From positions 1-27,243 of the forward strand of contig QXVZ01012905.1 of assembly GCA_008931825.1 (NCBI GenBank): a DNA stretch of 27,243 nt. Reading direction: 5' to 3'. Both the position numbers and the translations under genes were made by a program. This stretch comes from Phallusia fumigata. Taxonomy: Eukaryota; Chordata; Ascidiacea; Phlebobranchia; Ascidiidae. This document shows positions 20,201 through 27,243 of this stretch, one piece after another. Under the pieces are notes generated by a model. That model ran no database searches. It saw nothing but the letters and a program-made list of their open reading frames with translations, and was not told the DNA's origin. Position 1 is the stretch's first letter, and every line of letters begins with the position of its first letter.

Positions 20201-22012
20201 GAGTTTGGAACAATGCCCGATTGAAAACAGGGGTGTGGAGCAGCTTGCCACCTGCGTTAATTGTATCAAGCGATTGGATTTACCATCCTGTGGAATATCT
20301 TCTGTACAAGCTTTGACAGAGTCAATTGCAAAACACAGATGCAAGGTAAAAATTGAATTAGTCTTCTTGACAGAGTAAATCAGGACTGTCCAACCTGGAC
20401 CCGAGATGTTGTTTTAAGTCATCTACGAGCAGACTTGTTACATTTTTTACATTTCTGTTTTTAAACCCAAGTACACTTGGCATCAAAATATACCTAAATT
20501 ATACCAGTTGTTTCTGTGCTAGACATATTATTCAAAAACTTGCATACCAAACGCTTTGAATTATAACATTTTTTTTTTCAATTGGGAATAAATACATACC
20601 AGTCAGCATAAGCGTCGATTCCCAGGGTGGCAGGGGTTGCGGTCATCCGACTGAAAATTTCTGGGGTGGCAGCTATTACAAAAAGTTTATGCCGCCACGC
20701 CAGAAATTTCCTAGATTCATTATTCATTACAAGGATTTTGAAGACTTGTATACCAAACATGTGCGAGGCAAGCCAAGCAATTTGCCTTTCGTTCTTATAA
20801 CAACGTCAGCAACACTGCATGCAGCTAGTGGCTCATTGTTACCTCTATTTCACAAAATTGAAGGAATTCAAAAATCACAAAAAATTTTAAATAATTGATT
20901 TCAAAAAACGTTTTCGGCTCGTAATAACTTTCTTTGTACAAAAGTGGGCCTCAACCCCTATAATGTTGAGCAGGCCTGCGCTAAATGCTTTTTGTGAACT
21001 GTTGTATTGGTGACCACAGATGGAACTGGTCAGCTTTCGCCAAAACCCAATTGGAAACACTGGGTTGGAACATGTTTCTGTTTGTTTGTTATACATTCAA
21101 GAACTTAATTTATTGGCATGTGGAATAACTGACCTTAGTGTGTTTGCTGAAGCAATGATCCATCTCAAGACCAAGGTTGGTTGCAACTTCCAGGTTTTCT
21201 CAATAATTTCCCGACAATACAACTATTCAATTTTGATTTGACAGTTGAAATTGGTTAACCTTTCCCAAAACAAGTTTGGCAATGAGGGAATAAACCATCT
21301 GTCTAGATTCACTCCCCAAATGGAAGAACTGATTGCCACAGACTGCAGAATTACAGACCCTACTTTACTTTTCACAGCAATTGCGCATCAAAAAACTAAG
21401 GTACTTTACTTTTTGTTCATACAAACTTTTCATTTGTGTGTATACTGTTAAGTGACAGATGTGTAAAAAATACTGTCACATTCCAGATGGCCGCTCTTGA
21501 TCTGGGAAGCAATAAGTTTCCAGATGCAAACGCTGAATTATTTACCCAGTGCTTGGGAAAGATAGGCATTCTATCAATATACCAATGTGAAATCAGTGAC
21601 GCTGTTGAACAAAAGCTCAAGGGTTCTTTAAAGGAACTTAACCTTCCAGTAAGACCTACCAGATTAATGTGTCTTAGTATTGATTTTAAAATGCAATCAA
21701 CAATTTTCCCATGCTCATGTTAGAATGTCATTTTAACAATTAGGGTTGTCAAAAATAGAAAATATTGTTAAATGGCATGTCACAGAATACCTGAATTGAA
21801 AGAGCCATGGTAGTGAAACAAAGCTGGCCTAAAGCATTTCTGTACAACAATATGTAGGCTAAAAATGAGGTATTGGAAAACATGACTGCAGACTATTTTT
21901 GGATTGTTTCATGGTATGAATTTACTTAAAAAATTCTAAAAATAGTACATTTTCCACTGTTTTTTAGGAATCGACCATAAAGTTCAGTATTTCGTATGAT
22001 GTCCCATGGTAG
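17235..22012 (+). CDS. NLR-family receptor, end of NACHT/HD2 region plus leucine-rich repeats (5'-partial)
   Basis: Exons: 17235-17405 (5' truncated by N), 18103-18177, 18253-18497, 18837-18992, 19697-19852, 19970-20125, 20190-20345, 21020-21175, 21245-21400, 21487-21648, 21968-22012. All phases agree, giving 543 residues to the stop TAG. The first exon starts FVHQMMQEIFAAMY and contains VRRFMCGLLLG. These match the F-x-H-x-x-x-QE-x-FAA-x-Y and RFLCGLL landmarks that follow the nucleotide-binding domain in NOD/NLRP receptors. Exons two and three give helical linker sequence and the first half LRR. The next seven exons each encode two ribonuclease-inhibitor-type repeats. The last exon adds STIKFSISYDVPW. 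NLRs sense microbial or danger signals in the cytosol and oligomerise through NACHT. The NACHT Walker motifs are not in this window because of the gap. Confidence 0.88.
17536..17918. mobile_element. MITE with terminal inverted repeats and internal fold-back (copy B)
   Basis: The terminal repeats TCATAGGTGTCGATT (17536-17550) and AATCGATGCCTATGA (17904-17918) are inverted copies at 13 of 15 positions. Near the right end, 17824-17842 and 17860-17878 form a 19-bp stem with 17 matches around a GGGTGGC core. The 383-base element has no coding capacity. A matching copy lies in the block 16742-17233 (from about 16857), and a diverged reversed copy lies at about 20606-20900. Target duplications are unclear. 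Confidence 0.65.
18993..19696 (+). other. NLR intron between LRR cassettes 1 and 2
   Basis: A 704-base intron, long compared with the neighbouring 64-120-base introns. It contains transposon-like phrases such as CAGTGCTTAATTTATCTGGG near 19170 and GGCGACCCACAAG near 19567, but no complete element could be defined. I found no decayed LRR cassette. Confidence 0.5.
20606..20900. mobile_element. Diverged reversed copy of the NLR-intron MITE (copy C)
   Basis: It starts CATAAGCGTCGATTCCC and contains the fold-back pair around AAATTTCTGGGGTGGCAGC and CCGCCACGCCAGAAATTT. It continues with GAAGACTTGTATACC and ATGTGCGAGGCAAGC, all aligning to the reverse complement of 17536-17918. It is clearly more diverged than the other two copies. 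The right border is uncertain. Confidence 0.55.
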
Positions 22013-22624
22013 TATGTGTTCAACCACTTGCCTGTACAGATGATCTGTGCTGTTGGAACTTTTTCTGCTGTACTGACATTTCCTAGCAAAACAACATGTA
22101 TCCACTTCGGGGAAGGAAACCCATAATTACTGCCAAATTCATCAACAGCTTGAGTAGATACAGCAAGCAGCTAGGTAATGCACTATAAAGCCACATAAAT
22201 AGAACATACATGTGGACCATCAATCATTTCAATTTAAGTCAAATTTACACCTGGTTTTTGGTTGAAAACAACATGCCTTGAAAATATTTGCTTTCTAGCT
22301 GCTATACGATTGTGTTCATTTTTAAACAAACCATCCTGGTAATATGTTTTTTACCAATTTGAAGGTTCCCCCCAGCAGTTGCAAAGTTGTTGGGTTTAGG
22401 CAAATTTAGGATAACCTGCTGATCTAAATATTCCTAGTCAAATAAGTTTTTGTGGAAAATAGATTTCATGTCGTATTTCAAATGTCACATGCTGTAGACT
22501 GTTTTTTAATCATGGAAATTTCGGATGCACTGTGTTTTTGTTGCAACAAGCTTTTTGTATCACTTGTGCTTTTCACATCTTAATCATATCCTCTCTGGTG
22601 CATGTACTTCTGTAGTTGCACTTA
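21831..22624. repeat. NLR 3' region that recurs at the window end
   Basis: These 794 bases, covering the last NLR exon and its 3' flank, recur at 26450-27243 with a single difference that I can see (C at 22209, A at 26828). The later copy begins immediately after an N, which points to overlap or a second haplotype in the assembly. Confidence 0.9.
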
Positions 22625-22965
22625 ATTTTGCCATCTGTGCCACATGTACTGCTAAAATTTGCCATAATTTTGCTTCAAGACTTGTAGTACGATTTTTGTG
22701 ACTTGCCCGTTATAAACATCTGTTGTTGTTTGAATACACATGTAATTGTTGGAAATAACTCAGTATTACACCATATGGTGTGTCGGACTTTTATGTTGCA
22801 TTTGCACGCTGTCAGAAAAGAAGGTATAAAAGAAAAGCAAAATTAAAGAAAAACAAAAACAGTGCACAGCTAGTTTCGCCAGCACATCATGGCCTTTTTG
22901 TCGTGTAAAAATACATACATTAAAAGAACAAATAGAAGTGGATGCTTTTGGTAAAGTTGGCGTGT
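22013..22965. other. NLR 3' flank, convergent with the Shisa-like gene
   Basis: AT-rich and non-coding. It should include the NLR 3' UTR; the only plausible signal noticed is ATTAAA at 22842-22847. No other gene is visible. Confidence 0.5.
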
Positions 22966-22971
22966 TTTATT
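22966..22971 (-). promoter_or_regulatory. Polyadenylation signal of the Shisa-like gene
   Basis: TTTATT on the plus strand, which is AATAAA on the minus strand, 280 bases beyond the stop codon of the minus-strand gene. Confidence 0.55.
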
Positions 22972-23251
22972 GTCTATTGTCTTGAACAGAAGTTTAAAAA
23001 AGAAAAATATAAAACAACTATATAGAAACTCATGGCTCTGTCAGCTACAGGACTGCGTTGGCTATCCGATGGTGGTCTGTAAAACTTCCATTAAAAGTAG
23101 ATTAAAAAGTTTTGTGCGTTTTGCATGCAAGTTACACACCAGAATATTGCTTTGGGATAATATCTCCCCGCTTGGGTAAGTTTGCAGCAGTGTTAAAGAC
23201 AGCGCCCTCCAGGGGGACATGAGAAAAGGAAGCGGCTATCTTCCTCTGATA

Positions 23252-26200
23252 TCAGGTCTTGACCTCGTCATAAGCAGGTAACGAACTGTCAACATCATTG
23301 TTCTGCGTTTGGTCGGGTATTGGTTCTGGGGCAGTACCCAATCGCGACGGGCCAGCCACTTCGATTTCACTTGTGCTCGTGGCGCTATCTAACGGCTGTA
23401 GGTCGTTTCCGCTGGATGGCGCACCCGGTATAGGGTAAAGTTTGTAGTAGGGCGGCGGTTCTTCAACGGAAACTTTGATTGAATTGTAATCAGGGGGTAA
23501 GTCTGAGTTTTGTGGATTTGTCGCATCACCTGCAAATTGAAAAAATAAACGTTTCAAAAATAGGATTTTTTAAAATCTTGTTTCCAGTTTTGGACTTCCA
23601 TTTTTGCTTAGAAATAAACTAAAGTGCGTATTAATGTTTACTTGAGTTTAGCCAAGTGTAATAGTCCGCAAATGTGAAAATAAATTTTGCTTCCGTAGTT
23701 CAATACTAAAAGGAACTTAAACCTGCTTTAATCAAAACCGACAGGTTACCAGCAGTCCGGCACACTTTCGTGTTCAAACGAAACAAAGTAATTTGTACAT
23801 ACTTCTGGTTCGCCTGTACTTTTTGAAACAACTGCAGAAAGCTGCGAAAATGATNTTATAAAATCTTGTTTCCAGTTTTGGACTTCCATTTTTGCTTAGA
23901 AATAAACTAAAGTGCGTATTAATGTTTACTTGAGTTTAGCCAAGTGTAATAGTCCGCAAATGTGAAAATAAATTTTGCTTCCGTAGTTCAATACTAAAAG
24001 GAACTTAAACCTGCTTTAATCAAAACCGACAGGTTACCAGCAGTCCGGCACACTTTCGTGTTCAAACGAAACAAAGTAATTTGTACATACTTCTGGTTCG
24101 CCTGTACTTTTTGAAACAACTGCAGAAAGCTGCGAAAATGATGATAGTGACCGTTATTCCAAATCCAATGCCCGTTCCTTTCAGAGCCCTGGGAAAAACA
24201 AATTCGAATCATATTTATGTGAAGGACATTTTTACATTTGCAAGAGCGATATGCTTTTGGGTTACCGTATCGTTTTGGGGTTGTGACACTCAAAAAACTG
24301 AAACAAATATCCGACCTATTTTTTTGACATTTTACCACCTTGGAAATAACTCTTTTTTAAGACTGCACTTGGCTGGACTGTAAACCAGTCGGTTTTAGTC
24401 ACTAAAAGTGTCTCTACATTGCCGACAGGATTTTTTGATCTGGAACACTTTCTCCATTTTATTGGCATACAAGCTACGTATAAAATTCTTAACACATTAA
24501 TACTGTTTTTTCGCCACACGCCAGTTGCTTGCCTATTGCAATGTAGTTGCATTGGCGCAGGGATCGGCACCCCTGGCGAACGTGCCGGAGTTGGCACACG
24601 AGGCGATTATTCATGACCCGCAATGTGATTTACGAGTTTATGTTCAAATACATTTTTCAGCCAAATTAAGCTAAGTGCAATGCAACCGCAGCAACGAGCT
24701 ACAGAGAGTACGTAAAACTAGATTGTACAAATTTAGCGCAGAAACGTAACGCAGTGACGTCATTAACAAGGCACGCGAAGTCATTAACATTTTGACATAA
24801 TTTGTAAACTGGCACGCTGCGTTAAGGGTGCCGACCCGCCCTTGCCTTTGCGGATTGTGCAAAATCTATGAACATACAAGGTTTGGAAAAATGTAGCAGA
24901 AATACCCCAACCCTGTACAACGTGACATTCACAAGTCGAAAACAAGGTTTTGCAAAAACTACGGGGGAAATGCCAGTCTTGCAATTCTGTAGCAAAATAT
25001 TTGTGTGCAACGAGGCGTTGGATCACATTGCCCACAGGCAGACAAACAAGTGTACTTTTGAAACTGATTGTTTTTGGCTGCAATGAGGCATCAGCAAAAT
25101 GTATCAGCAAAAATCACATATTCTAGGCCTGTAGGTTTGCTAAAAAGTGTTTTGTATGATGAACACACCAGGAACATTGATTTGTATTACATAAGGCACT
25201 GGTACATTTTTTGCCTAATATTTTACTTTGATCAAACCACACTCGGTCCCGAAAATTTTCCGGCGGGGGCAAATATTAATACACACATACTTATGCATTC
25301 ATATCATTTTTTACATAGAACACAAAAAAAGTACATTTTTCGGAATCCCAGAAGGGGGCAAGTGCACAGTCTTGTCCCCACGTGCCGGCGCCCATGGCAG
25401 CACCCTAAGAACTATTCCTAGAGCTGTCCAATCATGCTTTTTAGCGTATGTTTGAAGCTTTGCTGATACTCTTGCCAATTACAGTCTACCTCCCTTTCTT
25501 TGCCGTTGAAGGACTTTTATGATAAAGACATATTTACCTACAAATCAAAAAAGAATAATACTCACCAATCAGTGTGAAGCGAGCTGCAGCAAGTCGGATA
25601 AATGGAATATTGAGTCGATACACAGCAATAGTCGTGTAGACTCGCGCACTTTGTGTAGCCGCATTGCAGACCTGCACAATTGACGTGTTTTATTCAAATA
25701 TGATTTTTCTTTAGATGCAAAAAAATGTAACTAGGGGTAGAGACGATCAACCTGTTGCAAAATTCGGCAAAAAAACACATATTTGCGGCAAGACATTTGG
25801 CATTGCTGCAAACAGCAATGGTATTTTTAGAATCCACAAAACGTCTAGACATTTCCTCGTTTCGGGTTGTGCGTTACGCTTCAGTTGTGTGGATTTTAGG
25901 GGTTTCCGTGTGTTTGTTAACTGTGATTAGGTGGTTTCGTTCAAAAACTTCAAAAACAGTTTGTGTGTAAAGTAGGGGTCCAAAACTGTTTTGTGTCTGA
26001 AAGTCCATGCATGCACATCTGACTACACAGAATTTGTAGTAAAGACATTTGTTGAAACGAATCCTGTGTTAACAAAATAGACCATAAACTACATTTTTTT
26101 CCTTTCTCAACATTAAACAGCATTTTTGCTGCCTTTGGTTTTACATTGCTTTGGTCACATACTTAATCACAATGTTAATTAGTCCAAACTTATAAGATTT

Positions 26201-26430
26201 GCCTTTACGTTTCCGCGAAAAGTCACTTAAAACTGTCCACTGCCGAAATTTAACCGAGGTTAATCTGAAATTAAACGTTTAGGCTGGTTTGCGGGACGTA
26301 CAACGATTCGTGTTTCGCCAAACACGCATGATCCTCGCTTACCGTGGGTCGCGGTGAATGTCGCAAATGTCGTCAAGAGCTTCAAGGCCGCATGCCTCGG
26401 GCACCAAGTGTCCAAATAAAGTTTCTTCAT
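23252..26430 (-). CDS. Small Cys-rich single-pass membrane protein with PPxY tail (Shisa-like / STMC6 class), 4 exons
   Basis: Exons in transcript order are 26430-26343, 25671-25566, 24188-24091 and 23529-23252; joined they encode 189 residues with matching phases. Residues 1-30 look like a secretory signal (AALKLLTTFATF core). Residues 32-58 hold six cysteines in the pattern C-x4-C-x6-CC-x10-CC. Residues 69-90 form a transmembrane segment (GTGIGFGITVTIIIFAAF) followed by KKYRR, so the tail is cytoplasmic. The tail contains PPDY (109-112), PPPY (122-125) and LPAY (181-184). This layout is that of Shisa, CYYR1, WBP1/VOPP1 and relatives, adaptors that bind WW-domain proteins such as NEDD4-type ubiquitin ligases. 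The exact subfamily is not determined. The start codon lies 19 bases from an N and no upstream stop is seen, so the N-terminus could be longer. A partial duplicate of exon 3 at 23800-23854 is an assembly artefact. Confidence 0.82.
23568..24142. repeat. Assembly duplication around the N at 23855
   Basis: Bases 23568-23854 and 23856-24142 are near-identical 287-base copies separated by one N, offset 288. The first copy ends inside what corresponds to exon 3 of the minus-strand gene. The complete exon is in the second copy, so this is uncollapsed contig overlap. Confidence 0.9.
24558..24844. mobile_element. Candidate complete hAT-type MITE
   Basis: The left end CAGGGATCGGCACCCC and the right end GGGTGCCGACCCGCCCTTG are inverted relatives sharing TCGGCACCC, with CGTGCC blocks just inside both ends. 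CAGGG at the tip and a length of about 290 bases with no coding capacity fit non-autonomous hAT elements. The flanks CATTGGCG and CCTTTGCG are only partly similar, so an 8-base target duplication is not proven. Confidence 0.5.
24755..24762. promoter_or_regulatory. CRE-like palindrome inside the hAT-type element
   Basis: A perfect TGACGTCA within the candidate element in intron 2 of the Shisa-like gene. If functional it would be an element-borne bZIP site; this is inference. Confidence 0.25.
25672..26342 (-). other. Intron 1 of the Shisa-like gene
   Basis: A 671-base intron on the minus strand between the signal-peptide exon and the cysteine exon. The donor is CACG|GTAAGC and the acceptor ATTGTGCAG. 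No other feature was recognised. Confidence 0.6.
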
Positions 26431-26449
26431 TGTTGTCCTTTTATGACGN

Positions 26450-27243
26450 AAAGCATTTCTGTACAACAATATGTAGGCTAAAAATGAGGTATTGGAAAAC
26501 ATGACTGCAGACTATTTTTGGATTGTTTCATGGTATGAATTTACTTAAAAAATTCTAAAAATAGTACATTTTCCACTGTTTTTTAGGAATCGACCATAAA
26601 GTTCAGTATTTCGTATGATGTCCCATGGTAGTATGTGTTCAACCACTTGCCTGTACAGATGATCTGTGCTGTTGGAACTTTTTCTGCTGTACTGACATTT
26701 CCTAGCAAAACAACATGTATCCACTTCGGGGAAGGAAACCCATAATTACTGCCAAATTCATCAACAGCTTGAGTAGATACAGCAAGCAGCTAGGTAATGC
26801 ACTATAAAGCCACATAAATAGAACATAAATGTGGACCATCAATCATTTCAATTTAAGTCAAATTTACACCTGGTTTTTGGTTGAAAACAACATGCCTTGA
26901 AAATATTTGCTTTCTAGCTGCTATACGATTGTGTTCATTTTTAAACAAACCATCCTGGTAATATGTTTTTTACCAATTTGAAGGTTCCCCCCAGCAGTTG
27001 CAAAGTTGTTGGGTTTAGGCAAATTTAGGATAACCTGCTGATCTAAATATTCCTAGTCAAATAAGTTTTTGTGGAAAATAGATTTCATGTCGTATTTCAA
27101 ATGTCACATGCTGTAGACTGTTTTTTAATCATGGAAATTTCGGATGCACTGTGTTTTTGTTGCAACAAGCTTTTTGTATCACTTGTGCTTTTCACATCTT
27201 AATCATATCCTCTCTGGTGCATGTACTTCTGTAGTTGCACTTA
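26450..27243 (+). repeat. Second copy of the NLR 3' region, including a duplicate last exon
   Basis: Aligns without gaps to 21831-22624 (offset 4619), with one substitution seen at 26828. It contains a copy of the last NLR exon at 26587-26631. Because it starts directly after the N at 26449 it is most likely the beginning of another contig, overlapping or allelic, and not a real second gene end. Confidence 0.88.

Larger units (their letters stand above)
18421..21648 (+). other. LRR cassette array of the NLR receptor
   Basis: After a half repeat ending at 18497 come six exons of exactly 156 bp and one of 162 bp, all beginning and ending in phase 0. Each 52-residue cassette follows the pattern LxLSxNxFGNxGIxxLAxCV then ELxLxxCxITDxxxLA, an alternating A-type/B-type pair as in ribonuclease inhibitor and NLRP proteins. 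Introns between cassettes are as short as 64-86 bases (20126-20189, 21176-21244, 21401-21486). Exons of this design can be duplicated, lost or skipped without disturbing the frame. Confidence 0.9.
24189..25565 (-). other. Intron 2 of the Shisa-like gene
   Basis: A 1,377-base intron on the minus strand. Apart from the hAT-like element at 24558-24844 it shows GC-rich phrases near 25370-25400 (GTGCCGGCGCCCATGG) that look transposon-derived. No coding frame here resembles a known protein. Confidence 0.5.

Noticed and set aside
24784..25110. 108-codon minus-strand frame in intron 2 of the Shisa-like gene
   Set aside because: Partly overlaps the hAT-type element and is not needed to connect exons 2 and 3, which join in phase without it.

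Overview
This is animal nuclear DNA. Genes are split by short, AT-rich GT-AG introns, coding density is moderate, and miniature transposon debris sits in the introns. The gene set (metazoan-type dUTPase, Josephin-family deubiquitinase, CENP-T, an NLR with cassette-like LRR exons, a Shisa-like membrane adaptor) and the compact introns (down to 58 bp) fit an invertebrate deuterostome. A tunicate such as Ciona is my best guess, but this is inference; no marker in the window proves it. Five single N characters mark contig joins, and four of them are next to duplicated sequence, so part of the apparent repetition is assembly artefact.

Layout: 1-3504 holds no gene I can defend. A complete four-exon dUTPase gene lies on + at 3519-4910. 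A complete four-exon JOSD1/2-type Josephin protease lies on - at 9516-7034, convergent with dUTPase. A complete thirteen-exon CENP-T gene lies on + at 11252-14981, divergent from JOSD. An NLR-family innate immune receptor lies on + at 15614-22012. Its short N-terminal exons and its HD2/LRR C-terminal exons are present, but the NACHT ATPase exon falls in the assembly gap between the Ns at 16741 and 17234. A small secreted-Cys-domain / single-TM / PPxY-tail protein of the Shisa-like class lies on - at 26430-23252, and its four exons join in frame. From 26450 to the end the sequence is a second copy of the NLR 3' region.

The genes do not form one pathway. They are housekeeping (dUTPase, CENP-T, JOSD) mixed with immunity and membrane-adaptor genes. 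The most interesting items are the NLR, with six LRR exons of exactly 156 bp and an Asn/His/Gln-rich N-terminus without a recognisable death-fold domain, and the reconstructed Shisa-like gene, whose longest single exon gives little hint of the whole. All reading frames and splice junctions were worked out by hand. No database search was possible.
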